From an uncultured Boseongicola sp. (GTDB lineage: Bacteria > Pseudomonadota > Alphaproteobacteria > Rhodobacterales > Rhodobacteraceae), in contig CALLWO010000170.1 in NCBI GenBank assembly GCA_938016355.1, forward strand, positions 1-36,617: 36,617 nucleotides of DNA, given 5' to 3'. The position numbers were made by a program, and so were the translations under genes. Numbering within the stretch: position 1 is the first letter of the stretch; the number at the start of each line of letters is the position of its first letter. The notes beneath the pieces are model-generated. The model saw only the letters and a list, made by a program, of their open reading frames with translations. It did no database searches and was not told the DNA's origin. Positions 10,240 to 18,940 of this stretch are shown here, one piece after another.

Positions 10240-12057
10240 ATGCATGCCGCCGACCCCAAAATAAGCCCCGCATCGCCGATCATTCGCCAATTGGACGAGT
10301 CGGCGGTTAATAGGATTGCCGCTGGCGAGGTTGTTGAACGGCCTGCGTCCGCCGTGAAGGAGCTTGTTGAAAACGCAATAGATGCCGGCGCGACGAGGAT
10401 TGACATTGAGGTCGCTGAAGGTGGCAAGCGGCTTATCCGTGTGGAAGACGACGGTTGCGGAATGGGCCCGGATCAATTGCCGCTCGCATTGCAAAGGCAT
10501 GCAACGTCAAAAATCGACGGCAGCGATCTTTTGGATATTCATACGTTCGGGTTTCGCGGCGAGGCGTTGCCCTCGCTTGGATCGGTTGCGCGGTTGCAGA
10601 TCACGTCCAAAACGCGGGACGGTGATGCGCACCAGATCAAGGTCGAGGCGGGGGTGGTTGGATCGGTCAGGCCAGTGGCGGGGCGCAATGGAACAGTCGT
10701 CGAATTACGAGATCTGTTTTTTGCGACACCTGCACGTTTGAAGTTTTTGCGGACAGACCGGGCCGAGATGCAGGCGATCACGGATGTCGTCCGTCGGCTG
10801 GCAATGGCAGAGCCTTATGTTCGTTTCACGCTGACAGACAAAACTGAAAAGCTTCGGAAAATCGTCGAGTACGAACCTTCGACGGGCACCCCGGTTGAGT
10901 CACTCCAGAACCGGTTACGTCAGATTTTGGGGCGCGATTTTTCGGAGAACGCGCTCGCGATTGATGCGGAACGGGAAGGATTGCATCTGACCGGATTTGC
11001 AGCACTGCCTACTTATTCGCGCGGTTCGGCTGTTCAGCAGTACCTTTTCGTCAACGGACGGCCTGTTCGGGATAAGTTGCTGATAGGCGCTCTTCGTGCG
11101 GCTTACATGGATTTCTTAAGCCGTGACCGGCATCCGGCGGCGGTCTTGTTTATCGATTGTGACCCGCATCTTGTTGATGTGAATGTGCATCCCGCAAAAT
11201 CGGAAGTGCGGTTTCGCGAGCCTGGAATCGCGCGCGGTTTGATCGTTTCAGGTTTGCGCCATGCGCTCGCGGAGGCGGGGCATCGCGCGTCCACAACTGT
11301 TGGACGTGAGACTTTGGGTGCATTTTCCGCCCCACAATCAGAGCCACGCGTTTATCAGATGGAGCGAGCGCCTTTTGGGCCTCGCCCGGCGCCAACTCAA
11401 GGTGGCTTTGCGGAGGCAAACGCAGAATTCGCATCAATGACAGCACGTGTGGAACAGGTGGAGATGCCTGCTGCTGCCGATTTGCCGCTTGGAGCCGCGC
11501 GCGGACAAGTGCATGAGAATTACATTATTGCGCAGACCAAGGACGGCATGGTCATTGTGGACCAACACGCGGCGCATGAGCGTTTGGTCTATGAAAAGCT
11601 AAAGCGTCAATACGCCGAAAACGTGATCAAAACACAAGCGCTGCTGGTTCCTCAAATCATTGAGCTTGGCAGCGACGCCTCAAGGGTATTGGAGATTACA
11701 GCTGAGCTGGGAAACATCGGTCTCGTCATCGAGCCTTTTGGAAATGGCGCTGTCGCAGTTCGCGAAACACCAGCCCTGCTTGGGCAGATCGATTGCGATG
11801 CGCTTTTGCGGGATATCCTTGACGAGCTTGACGATCTTGGCTCGTCAACACGCCTTCAAAGTAAGCTGGATGCAATTTTGAGCCGCATCGCATGTCATGG
11901 CTCGATCAGGTCAGGCCGCCAGATGCGCGGCGAAGAAATGAACGCGCTTTTGCGAGAGATGGAAGCGACCCCGCATTCGGGGCAATGCAATCATGGTCGC
12001 CCAACATATGTTGAATTGAAGCTCGCAGATATTGAAAAACTCTTCGGCAGACGATGA
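10240..12057 (+). CDS. mutL: DNA mismatch repair protein MutL
   Basis: Links mismatch recognition by MutS to strand incision. The N-terminal GHKL ATPase has [17 protein letters not shown] and FGFRGEAL. The C-terminal dimerisation/endonuclease region begins near [10 protein letters not shown]. It contains [12 protein letters not shown] (from residue about 441), which fits the DQHA(X)2E(X)4E nuclease motif, plus ACHGSIRSG and CNHGRP. This MutL therefore probably nicks DNA itself, as expected where MutH is absent. The length is 605 aa from the ATG MHAADPK. The ORF track uses a TTG seven codons upstream, and neither start has a strong Shine-Dalgarno. It overlaps rmuC by 4 bases. Confidence 0.96.
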   Translation: MHAADPKISPASPIIRQLDESAVNRIAAGEVVERPASAVKELVENAIDAGATRIDIEVAEGGKRLIRVEDDGCGMGPDQLPLALQRHATSKIDGSDLLDIHTFGFRGEALPSLGSVARLQITSKTRDGDAHQIKVEAGVVGSVRPVAGRNGTVVELRDLFFATPARLKFLRTDRAEMQAITDVVRRLAMAEPYVRFTLTDKTEKLRKIVEYEPSTGTPVESLQNRLRQILGRDFSENALAIDAEREGLHLTGFAALPTYSRGSAVQQYLFVNGRPVRDKLLIGALRAAYMDFLSRDRHPAAVLFIDCDPHLVDVNVHPAKSEVRFREPGIARGLIVSGLRHALAEAGHRASTTVGRETLGAFSAPQSEPRVYQMERAPFGPRPAPTQGGFAEANAEFASMTARVEQVEMPAAADLPLGAARGQVHENYIIAQTKDGMVIVDQHAAHERLVYEKLKRQYAENVIKTQALLVPQIIELGSDASRVLEITAELGNIGLVIEPFGNGAVAVRETPALLGQIDCDALLRDILDELDDLGSSTRLQSKLDAILSRIACHGSIRSGRQMRGEEMNALLREMEATPHSGQCNHGRPTYVELKLADIEKLFGRR

Positions 12058-13223
12058 TTAGCATTGGAAATACCCAGTTCGATCTGAATGATCCGGCAAC
12101 GCTGCTTGTGCTTGTCGGTGCGCTTTTTCTGGTTCTGATTGTAATTCTTTTGGTCGTTGTGACACGCCGAACCGGGCGCGCGGCTGAAATGATCATGCCT
12201 CTCAGCCGCGACGTTTTAGGCTTGAGCGATCGCGTTCAAAGCCTCTCGGACGGCCAGCACCAATTGGCTGGGGGGCTAACGCACGTCAGCGAGGCGCAAG
12301 CTGCAAGCCAGGCCAATATGCTCAAGCTGATGGAGCAGCGCCTTGCCGAAGTGTCGTCGCGAATGACGGAAAACTTGCAAGGGTCTTCGACGAAAACGGC
12401 GCGTTCGCTTGGAGAATTGCAACAAAGATTAGCAACCATCGACAAGGCGCAAGAAAACATCGAAAAGCTCTCGGGCGATGTGTTGTCGTTGCAGGACATT
12501 CTGTCAAACAAACAGACGCGCGGCGCATTCGGCGAAATTCAATTGAATGATATCGTGTCAAAGGCCTTGCCAAGAGACAGCTACAATCTTCAGGCAACCC
12601 TATCCAACGGCAAGCGTGCGGATTGCCTGATCAGCCTTCCAAATCCGCCAGGACCCATTGTCATTGACTCGAAGTTTCCGTTGGAAGCCTATGAAATGCT
12701 TCGAAACTCGAAGACCGAACAGGATGTGCGAGAAGCGTCCCGAGCGATGAAAATCGCTGTTCGCGCGCATATCAAAGCGATTTCAGAACGATATATTATC
12801 GAAGGCGAAACCGCCGATGGAGCTCTGATGTTCCTGCCATCCGAGGCGGTATACGCGGAACTTCATGCAAACTTCCCGGAGCTTGTCCGTGAAGGCTTTT
12901 CAGCGCGGGTTTGGATCGTTTCACCGACGACGTGTATGGCAACCCTCAATACGATGCGCGCGATTTTGAAAGACGCACGCATGCGGGAACAGGCCGGTGC
13001 GATCCGAAAAGCGCTGCGGATGTTGCATCGCGATGTCGAGTTGGTCGTCGAGCGGGTCCAAAAGCTGGACACGCATTTCAATCAAGCACGTTCCGACCTT
13101 GATGGGATTGGGACTGCGGCGGAGCGCGCAGGGAAACGCGCGGCGAAACTAGATAATTTTGACTTTGAAGAACTCGCGAACGAGCAAACTGCGGACGTTG
13201 TTCGGCTTCAGCCGAAGGAATAG
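12054..13223 (+). CDS. rmuC: DNA recombination protein RmuC
   Basis: Product of 389 aa with one N-terminal membrane helix (about residues 17-37), then a long Gln/Ala/Glu-rich coiled coil (about 45-150) and the RmuC nuclease-like domain. Family landmarks are [68 protein letters not shown] and [19 protein letters not shown]. RmuC restrains inversion or recombination at repeats in E. coli; the mechanism is not well defined. The ATGA overlap with mutL suggests a two-gene DNA-repair operon. Confidence 0.94.
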   Translation: MISIGNTQFDLNDPATLLVLVGALFLVLIVILLVVVTRRTGRAAEMIMPLSRDVLGLSDRVQSLSDGQHQLAGGLTHVSEAQAASQANMLKLMEQRLAEVSSRMTENLQGSSTKTARSLGELQQRLATIDKAQENIEKLSGDVLSLQDILSNKQTRGAFGEIQLNDIVSKALPRDSYNLQATLSNGKRADCLISLPNPPGPIVIDSKFPLEAYEMLRNSKTEQDVREASRAMKIAVRAHIKAISERYIIEGETADGALMFLPSEAVYAELHANFPELVREGFSARVWIVSPTTCMATLNTMRAILKDARMREQAGAIRKALRMLHRDVELVVERVQKLDTHFNQARSDLDGIGTAAERAGKRAAKLDNFDFEELANEQTADVVRLQPKE

Positions 13224-13270
13224 GGCGCGTTTGACTATCAGCGAAAATTGGCCGATCTGGCGCTTGCCTT

Positions 13271-13328
13271 AATTCGGACGAATTTATCCCAACTTTTCGA
13301 AATATCCGATCATTAACCGAAATTCGGT
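13271..13328. promoter_or_regulatory. Two palindromes upstream of the lipoprotein gene
   Basis: AATTCG-GA-CGAATT at 13271-13284 and ACCGAAATTCGGT at 13316-13328 are both perfect dyads in the 126-bp gap between rmuC and the lipoprotein gene. They share TTCG/CGAA arms and could be operator half-sites for one regulator. Neither resembles a terminator, because there is no GC-rich stem followed by a T-run. Confidence 0.35.
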
Positions 13329-13349
13329 AGAGGATCCGAAGGGGCAAAT

Positions 13350-14309
13350 ATGGCCGGCCGGCTAACAATTATTGGTGCTTCGTTGGCACTATTAAGTGGG
13401 TGCGGAGGCACATTGACGGGGTCAAGCCGTGCGGCTGATCCGATGTATTTTATTGGCGCACTAACATCTGATGAATCTGGGAACGGCCTTGAATTTGCCG
13501 GTGATGAATCACTGGTTGCCGACGCGGAGAATGTTGAGCTTCAGGTAAAATTGGCGCGATTTGTCCGCGATACGGCCAGCAATGAGATACAGCTGATTGT
13601 CTCCGACGAGTCAGTCACGGTTCCAGATACTTTTACCACTTTCGTGGACCGCGATATCTCAATCACGATTGAAGGGGACACCCTGACTTTTGTGGATGGA
13701 CGCACAACGCTCGCGAGTGGTCAACCGGTTTGGAGCTATTACAACTACGGCCTTGAATATTCAGGGACGGGCGGGATTTACACCTACGGCCGTTTTGCCG
13801 AAGACTTCGAGAATCCGATCGACATGGAGGGCTTCTATGCGATCGGTTTTGAGACCGACCCTTCAGAACTTGAGGCACTTGGAGGTCGGGTGACCTATCT
13901 GGGTTCTTACTTTGGATATGGGCAAACCACCGATCTTGCTGGCAACCTTTTGAACGACGACGTTCAGAATTTTGGAGCTGTTGTTCTTGAGGCGAATTTT
14001 GGTGCTGGGCATGTGAACGGTCGGCTTGATGGTCGACTTGATCCAACTGGTGAAGACTACGAATACGAGCTCGTGTTTTTACGCGCGCCGATTGTCGGAA
14101 ACGGATTTGTCGGTGCCGCTGATATGGCCTGCCCCTCTGGTTCAACCTGCCAATCGGGGTCGTTTGTCGGGGGGGCATTCTTCGGCCCTGATGGTGCCGA
14201 GGTCAGCGGTGTGATCGGGTTTGACGAACTGATTGAGGGCCTAGGTGACGATGGGCAGCGGCGGTTTATTGGGACAGCAGGGTTCTCATCTGCTCAGGAT
14301 GTTGACTAG
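13350..14309 (+). CDS. Putative lipoprotein with a TbpB-like beta-barrel C-terminal domain
   Basis: Product of 319 aa with a lipoprotein signal peptide: lipobox LLSGC with the lipidated cysteine at residue 18, so membrane-anchored. The rest is rich in Gly, Asp, Phe and Tyr with alternating beta-strand character. The C-terminal part (NGRLDGRLDP, GSFVGGAFFGPDGAEVSGVIGF) resembles the beta-barrel repeat of transferrin-binding-protein-like lipoproteins, which many Rhodobacterales carry without an obvious transferrin ligand. A cysteine pair (MACPSGSTC) may form a disulfide. AAGGGG precedes the ATG. Its stop overlaps the convergent membrane protein gene by 4 bases (CTAG). Function is unknown; surface binding is inferred from fold only. 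Confidence 0.75.
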   Translation: MAGRLTIIGASLALLSGCGGTLTGSSRAADPMYFIGALTSDESGNGLEFAGDESLVADAENVELQVKLARFVRDTASNEIQLIVSDESVTVPDTFTTFVDRDISITIEGDTLTFVDGRTTLASGQPVWSYYNYGLEYSGTGGIYTYGRFAEDFENPIDMEGFYAIGFETDPSELEALGGRVTYLGSYFGYGQTTDLAGNLLNDDVQNFGAVVLEANFGAGHVNGRLDGRLDPTGEDYEYELVFLRAPIVGNGFVGAADMACPSGSTCQSGSFVGGAFFGPDGAEVSGVIGFDELIEGLGDDGQRRFIGTAGFSSAQDVD

Positions 14310-15073
14310 TCTTCATTTGGCTCGTTCGAGTTTGGTTCGTTTCGCGTCCATTGAGCACGTATAACCGCCCACCTTAGAGAAAAAGTGTCTTTGCGCTCTT
14401 GTAGCTGGCGAAGGGTGAGACGCCTTCTGCGGACAACCATTCGAGCAACGCGAAAATCCAGACGACGTTTTCGTTCGTGATAACCTTCTGGCAGACGATT
14501 GCGAATAATGCGCCAGAGCCAACCAAGTTGAAAAAAAGCAATCGCTTTGAAAGCCATTTTTCGAATTGTCAGCCACGTCATTTGCAGTGTTGAGCTAAAC
14601 GCGGCCACAAGCCAGAACGGGAGTTTGACCGAGAATAGGATCAACCAAAGTCCAAGCGAGGTTACCGATAGGCCGAGCGTGGCAAACAACACTATGAGTG
14701 CCGCGACGATTTTGACGTGCCATTCAAGCCCGCGATACCATGCGATCAGACTCATGTAGTTCTGTCGAATTGCATTTCGATACCGCGAAAGAAATGCCTC
14801 AAACTTTCGCAAAAGTGCGTTGCCGACCAGCAATGGAAGCGCTGTCGTCATCGCCCATTTTTTTATAAGCTCAATTCGAAAAAACAGTGCGGTTTCATGC
14901 TTGAGCCAAGCGAGGACCGAGGGCAGCTCTACAGAGACCAACTTCTTCGCCACGATCTTCAGCTGAACCAGTAAGAGCCCCAACGCAACCAAGACGTCTT
15001 GGCCGAAAAACATTGTCAATCCAACCGATATTGATCCGACAACGAACAAAATGGCGAGCGCGCGAAGAAACAT
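14306..15073 (-). CDS. Unknown membrane protein with a basic C-terminal tail
   Basis: Product of 255 aa with no family that I recognise. The N terminus is a hydrophobic segment (residues about 4-37, ALAILFVVGSISVGLTMFF onward). There is a short hydrophobic stretch near residue 75, and strong hydrophobic segments at about 118-160, including IVAALIVLFATLGL and LWLILFSVKLPFWLVAAF. The last 70 residues are highly basic (RKRRLDFRVARMVVRRRRL) and should be cytoplasmic, perhaps touching nucleic acid or phospholipid. The extreme end repeats EPNSNEPNED. The ATG start has only weak TAAGG upstream. It is convergent with the TbpB-like lipoprotein, with a 4-base stop overlap. Both the ORF length and the coherent membrane topology support a real gene. 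Confidence 0.7.
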   Translation of the reverse strand: MFLRALAILFVVGSISVGLTMFFGQDVLVALGLLLVQLKIVAKKLVSVELPSVLAWLKHETALFFRIELIKKWAMTTALPLLVGNALLRKFEAFLSRYRNAIRQNYMSLIAWYRGLEWHVKIVAALIVLFATLGLSVTSLGLWLILFSVKLPFWLVAAFSSTLQMTWLTIRKMAFKAIAFFQLGWLWRIIRNRLPEGYHERKRRLDFRVARMVVRRRRLTLRQLQERKDTFSLRWAVIRAQWTRNEPNSNEPNED

Positions 15074-15136
15074 GCCTTACAGAATGCGCAATTCGATTGT
15101 CGCCCGCCAGTGATTGGAACCCAAGTCAACTGGTGC

Positions 15137-15163
15137 TGTCGCGTCTGTGTGCGGGACGCGACA
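15137..15163 (-). terminator. Hairpin downstream of icd
   Basis: Perfect 9-bp inverted repeat TGTCGCGTC / GACGCGACA with a 9-base loop, 10 bases beyond the icd stop. There is no clear T-run on either strand, so it is a probable but weak or factor-dependent terminator. Confidence 0.5.
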
Positions 15164-15172
15164 CTTCATTCA

Positions 15173-16384
15173 TCAGGAAAGCGCTGCTTGCAGGTTCTCG
15201 TCGATTTTCTCAAGGAAGCCAGTCGTCGTGAGCCAGCGTTGATCTGGACCGACCAAAAGTGCGAGGTCCTTGGTCATATCTCCGGCCTCGACCGTGTCGA
15301 TAATGACCTTTTCGAGCGTCGTCGCAAATTCCATCAAGCTTTCATTTCCGTCGAGTTTTGCGCGGTGCTTAAGGCCGCCGGTCCAGGCGTAAATAGACGC
15401 GATGGAATTCGTGGATGTTTGCTCACCCTTTTGGTGTTGGCGATAATGCCGGGTGACTGTTCCATGGGCGGCTTCGGCCTCAACAATTTTCCCGTCCGGA
15501 GTCATCAGCTGGCTGGTCATGAGACCCAATGACCCAAAGCCCTGCGCAACGGTGTCTGACTGGACATCGCCGTCATAGTTTTTGCAAGCCCACACGTAAC
15601 CACCGGACCATTTCAGACTTGATGCGACCATGTCGTCGATAAGCCGGTGTTCGTACCAGATGTCTTTTTCTTTAAACGCGTCTTCAAACTCGGCTTCAAA
15701 GACTTCCTGGAAGATGTCTTTGAAGCGTCCGTCATAGGCTTTGAGGATTGTATTTTTGGTCGACAGATAAACGGGCCAACCAAGATTTAAACCGTAGTTG
15801 AGCGACGCGCGCGCAAAATCATAGATCGACGCGTCGAGGTTATACATGCCCATCGCCACACCGGCAGCCGGCGCATCAAAAACTTCGTGTTCAATCTCTG
15901 TGCCGTCTTCTCCGACAAACTTCATGGTTAGCTTGCCGGCGCCCGGGAACTGGAAGTCGGTCGCGCGATATTGATCGCCAAACGCATGGCGTCCGACCAC
16001 AATCGGCTGTGTCCATCCGGGCACAAGCCGTGGGACGTTCTGGCAGATGATCGGCTGACGGAAGATGACGCCGCCCAAGATGTTTCGGATTGTTCCATTG
16101 GGCGAGCGATACATGCGCTTCAAGCCAAATTCTTCAACCCGCGCTTCGTCTGGCGTGATGGTCGCGCACTTCACCGCGACGCCGACTTCCTTTGTTTTTT
16201 CGGCGGCGTCGACAGTGATCTGGTCGTCGGTACGGTCGCGTTCTTCGATCCCCAGATCATAGTAGAGTAGATCGATATCCAAGTAGGGAAGAATGAGTTT
16301 GTCTTTGATGAACTGCCACATAATGCGTGTCATTTCATCGCCATCCATTTCGACGATTGGATTCTCAACTTTGATTTTTGCCAT
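15173..16384 (-). CDS. icd: NADP-dependent isocitrate dehydrogenase
   Basis: Oxidatively decarboxylates isocitrate to 2-oxoglutarate in the TCA cycle, giving NADPH. The 403-aa product matches the eukaryote-like NADP-IDH subfamily (type II) rather than the E. coli enzyme. It starts [23 protein letters not shown], has the substrate loop [12 protein letters not shown], then [12 protein letters not shown], the metal-site region YDGDVQSD and the cofactor segment [22 protein letters not shown] lies about 10 bases before the ATG. A GTATAC inverted repeat lies about 70 bp upstream and may be an operator. Confidence 0.97.
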   Translation of the reverse strand: MAKIKVENPIVEMDGDEMTRIMWQFIKDKLILPYLDIDLLYYDLGIEERDRTDDQITVDAAEKTKEVGVAVKCATITPDEARVEEFGLKRMYRSPNGTIRNILGGVIFRQPIICQNVPRLVPGWTQPIVVGRHAFGDQYRATDFQFPGAGKLTMKFVGEDGTEIEHEVFDAPAAGVAMGMYNLDASIYDFARASLNYGLNLGWPVYLSTKNTILKAYDGRFKDIFQEVFEAEFEDAFKEKDIWYEHRLIDDMVASSLKWSGGYVWACKNYDGDVQSDTVAQGFGSLGLMTSQLMTPDGKIVEAEAAHGTVTRHYRQHQKGEQTSTNSIASIYAWTGGLKHRAKLDGNESLMEFATTLEKVIIDTVEAGDMTKDLALLVGPDQRWLTTTGFLEKIDENLQAALS

Positions 16385-16451
16385 GAAACTTAGGCTCCTG
16401 GGAACTTGCTTTGGCGATCATGTACTGGAGTGTGCATCAGAAGTACAGACG

Positions 16452-16467
16452 GTATACGATTGTATAC
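16452..16467. promoter_or_regulatory. GTATAC-GATT-GTATAC inverted repeat upstream of icd
   Basis: Two identical palindromic GTATAC hexamers separated by 4 bases, lying 68-83 bases upstream of the icd ATG. TTGTATACA-type sites are common for GntR-family repressors, so this may be an operator for icd. The regulator is not identified. Confidence 0.4.
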
Positions 16468-16565
16468 AGAAAAAATCGGCGCGGGTTATTTCAATTCGCA
16501 CTGCAACGACAAACGTGCCGCATGTTGGGTTCGACACGTTCTGTTCTATGATTGCCGACCGATGA

Positions 16566-17219
16566 TTAACGCGTGGTTTCGGTCAAGCGACGTTCAACGT
16601 ATGTCGAAACATCCCCAATCATATGCTCCATATGTGGGTCTTCAAAGAAGTGCCCGGCGCCTTCGATCTCTGTATGAGTGATCGTGATGCCCTTTTGCTC
16701 ATGAAGCTTTTCAACCAGCGTGTGCGTATCGCGTGGCGGAGCCACGCGGTCGGCTGTGCCGTTAATAATGAGGCCGGAAGACGGGCAGGGCGCGAGAAAC
16801 GAAAAGTCGTACATGTTTGCAGGAGGAGAGACGCTGATAAAGCCCGTGATCTCAGGGCGGCGCATCAGCAACTGCATTCCGATCCACGCACCGAACGAGA
16901 AACCGGCGACCCAGCAATGTTTGGCATTCTGGTTCATTGATTGGAGGTAATCTAGCGCTGAAGCTGCGTCGCTCAGCTCGCCAACGCCTTGATCGTATTC
17001 ACCCTGACTACGGCCCACACCCCGGAAATTGAACCGAAGAACGGTGAAACCCATATTGTGAAACGCATAGTGCAGATTGTAGACGACGCGGTTGTTCATC
17101 GTTCCACCAAATTGGGGGTGGGGATGCAAAATGATCGCAATCGGTGCGTCTTTTGATTTTTGGGGGTGATACCGACCTTCCAGTCGCCCTTCGGGACCGG
17201 GAAAAATTACCTCAGGCAT
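16566..17219 (-). CDS. Alpha/beta hydrolase (COG2945-like)
   Basis: Product of 217 aa starting MPEVIFPGPEGRLEGRYHP. Visible motifs are IILHPHPQFGGTMNN (oxyanion region), LRFNFRGVGRSQGEYDQG, nucleophile elbow GFSFGAW (Ser), acid region INGTADRVAPP and a late histidine in EGAGHFFE, so a full Ser-Asp-His triad is likely. The substrate is unknown. The ORF track extends it by 90 codons, but that extension reads through the Irr-like palindrome and the iscR promoter region. I therefore start at MPEV, where AAGGA lies about 12 bases upstream. An in-frame ATG four codons earlier cannot be excluded. It is divergent from iscR. Confidence 0.88.
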   Translation of the reverse strand: MPEVIFPGPEGRLEGRYHPQKSKDAPIAIILHPHPQFGGTMNNRVVYNLHYAFHNMGFTVLRFNFRGVGRSQGEYDQGVGELSDAASALDYLQSMNQNAKHCWVAGFSFGAWIGMQLLMRRPEITGFISVSPPANMYDFSFLAPCPSSGLIINGTADRVAPPRDTHTLVEKLHEQKGITITHTEIEGAGHFFEDPHMEHMIGDVSTYVERRLTETTR

Positions 17220-17281
17220 TGCTTGCCACATTCCTTCTTTTGCCGTTTCCGCCAAATTCTTGACGGATTTGGTCAGAGTCT

Positions 17282-17296
17282 TTAGAAGCATTCTAA
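17282..17296. promoter_or_regulatory. Irr/ICE-like box upstream of the isc-suf operon
   Basis: Perfect dyad TTAGAA-GCA-TTCTAA. This fits the iron-control element recognised by the alphaproteobacterial haem-dependent regulator Irr (TTAGAA-N3-TTCTAA core). It sits about 85 bp upstream of iscR, between the divergent hydrolase and the Fe-S operon. It would repress Fe-S assembly genes when iron is low; this follows from known Irr biology and was not measured. Confidence 0.75.
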
Positions 17297-17326
17297 TTCG
17301 AGGGGAGTCGCCCCGAACGGACTGAG

Positions 17327-17357
17327 TTGACCTAAGCCGGACTGCTTGAAAGGTCAA
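17327..17357 (+). promoter_or_regulatory. iscR promoter region with a TTGACCT...AGGTCAA dyad
   Basis: Seven-base arms TTGACCT and AGGTCAA with a 17-base spacer, 23 bases upstream of the iscR ATG. TTGACC is also a good -35 hexamer, which would put the right arm over the -10 region. An autoregulatory IscR operator overlapping the promoter is a reasonable guess. Confidence 0.45.
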
Positions 17358-17379
17358 TGATTTAAGGAAGGGCACGGCG

Positions 17380-17841
17380 ATGAAGCTTAGCACCAAAGGC
17401 CGATATGCTATGGTTGCTTTGACAGATCTTGCCACTGTTTCTGACGGACGGCTCCTATCGCTCGCCGAAATCTCCAAACGACAGGACATTTCGCTGCCAT
17501 ATCTCGAGCAATTGTTTGTAAAACTTCGCCGCGCTGGGCTTGTCGAATCTGTTCGTGGGCCGGGTGGCGGCTATCGTTTGGCGAAATCGCCGTCCGACAT
17601 TCGCGCAAGCGAAATCTTGGGAGCTGTGGATGAGACCGTTTCTGCATTGCATACCGGAGCGGGTGCATCTGGTGGGTCTTCGGGGTCAAAGGCACAATCG
17701 TTGAACAACCGCCTTTGGGAAAGCTTGTCCGCGCATGTCTATGTTTTCCTACATCAGACGCGTTTGAGCGACATTGTCGGAAACGACCTTGCACCGTGTC
17801 CGGCTGTGCCTGCGCTGTTCACGATCGTGGACGAGCCTTGA
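17380..17841 (+). CDS. iscR: Rrf2-family Fe-S regulator IscR, without the usual cysteine ligands
   Basis: Transcription factor of 153 aa heading the Fe-S assembly operon. The winged-helix N-terminal half is typical: MKLSTKGRYAMVALTDLA, ISLPYLEQLFVKLRRAGLV, and the wing SVRGPGGGYRLA. In E. coli IscR three cysteines near residues 92-104 bind a [2Fe-2S] cluster. Here that loop reads ALHTGAGASGGSSGSKAQSL and has no cysteine. The only cysteine is Cys140 near the C terminus (DLAPCPAVP). This matches the unusual ligation reported for Rhodobacter IscR, so it probably still senses Fe-S status or iron. AAGGAAGG precedes the ATG. Its TGA overlaps the next ATG (TGATG). Confidence 0.93.
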   Translation: MKLSTKGRYAMVALTDLATVSDGRLLSLAEISKRQDISLPYLEQLFVKLRRAGLVESVRGPGGGYRLAKSPSDIRASEILGAVDETVSALHTGAGASGGSSGSKAQSLNNRLWESLSAHVYVFLHQTRLSDIVGNDLAPCPAVPALFTIVDEP

Positions 17842-18926
17842 TGCCAAAGGCGAATGCAATGCGCACTTATCTAGATTGGAACGCCACCGCGCCCCTTCGT
17901 GAGTCAGCGCAAGCTGCCATGATCGAAGCATTGGCAATCGTTGGCAATCCATCCTCAGTTCATGCGGAAGGTCGTGCTGCGCGTAGTATTGTCGAGCGCG
18001 CCCGTGGTTCGGTGGCGGAGCTGGTCGGATGCAAGGCGTCAGAAGTCGTGTTCACGTCCGGTGCGACCGAAAGCGCTTCAATATTGCGGGCTCTACCGAT
18101 TGCTTCCGATGTAATTGTTGATCAGACCGCCCACGATTGTCTTTGGGCGCATGCCAGATCTGCCAACGACAACACTGAGTCGATGTCCAGCACATTGGCG
18201 ATGGGTCTGGCAAACTCGGAGACCGGCGTCATATCGGCACCAGAAAGAGACGATGCTGGGTGGATCTACGGCGATACACGCAGCAAGTGGCTTCTTCTCG
18301 ATGTGGTCCAGGCCATTGGACGGGTCCCTTTCAGCTTTCATTGGTCGAACGCAGATTTCGCAATCATTTCCGCGCATAAGCTTGGGGGGCCAAAAGGTGC
18401 CGGAGCTTTGATCGTTCGAGAAGGTGTTGATATTGAACCAGTTTTGGCCGGTGGAGGCCAAGAGTTGGGACGCCGATCTGGCACCGAAAATGTAGCTGGT
18501 ATCGCCGGATTCGGAGCGGCATGTTCAGCGACGTTGCAAGACTTGAATGCAGGAAGATGGTCCGAAGTCGAAAAACTTAGAAATATTCTAGAAAGTGCAC
18601 TGGCGGCTGGCGAAAAAGAGACTATTTTTGTCGGGAAAGATTCTGAACGGCTGCCGAACACTTCTTGTTTCGTATTGCCCGGTTGGAAGGGCGAAACGCA
18701 AGTGATGCAAATGGACTTGTCTGGGTTTGCGGTTTCCAGCGGGTCAGCGTGTTCGAGCGGCAAGGTCAAAGTCCCGCGTGTTTTGCGAGCGATGGGTTTG
18801 GATGATCGAGAGGCAGAGTGCGCGCTTCGTGTGTCTTTGGGACCCTCGACGAGTGAAGATGATGTGCTGCGTTTCGCAGAAACGTGGCTTGAAAAAAGTA
18901 AAAAGGCCCGCGTACGCGCGGCGTGA
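17841..18926 (+). CDS. iscS: Cysteine desulfurase, IscS/NifS type
   Basis: PLP enzyme that takes sulfur from cysteine and passes it as persulfide to Fe-S scaffolds. The 361-aa product (shorter than E. coli IscS, 404 aa) begins [17 protein letters not shown]. It has FTSGATES, the PLP lysine in [13 protein letters not shown] (Lys180), [14 protein letters not shown], and the active-site cysteine in [11 protein letters not shown] (Cys304). It starts at the ATG overlapping the iscR stop. The longer ORF in the track overlaps iscR by 42 codons and is not family-like there. This is one of two desulfurases in the operon; the other is sufS. Confidence 0.94.
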   Translation: MPKANAMRTYLDWNATAPLRESAQAAMIEALAIVGNPSSVHAEGRAARSIVERARGSVAELVGCKASEVVFTSGATESASILRALPIASDVIVDQTAHDCLWAHARSANDNTESMSSTLAMGLANSETGVISAPERDDAGWIYGDTRSKWLLLDVVQAIGRVPFSFHWSNADFAIISAHKLGGPKGAGALIVREGVDIEPVLAGGGQELGRRSGTENVAGIAGFGAACSATLQDLNAGRWSEVEKLRNILESALAAGEKETIFVGKDSERLPNTSCFVLPGWKGETQVMQMDLSGFAVSSGSACSSGKVKVPRVLRAMGLDDREAECALRVSLGPSTSEDDVLRFAETWLEKSKKARVRAA

Positions 18927-18940
18927 AAGGAAGCACCGAA

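Noticed and set aside
17220-17489. N-terminal extension of the minus-strand hydrolase across the iscR promoter
   Set aside because: It would run through the Irr-like box, the iscR promoter and the iscR start; family homology starts at MPEVIF.
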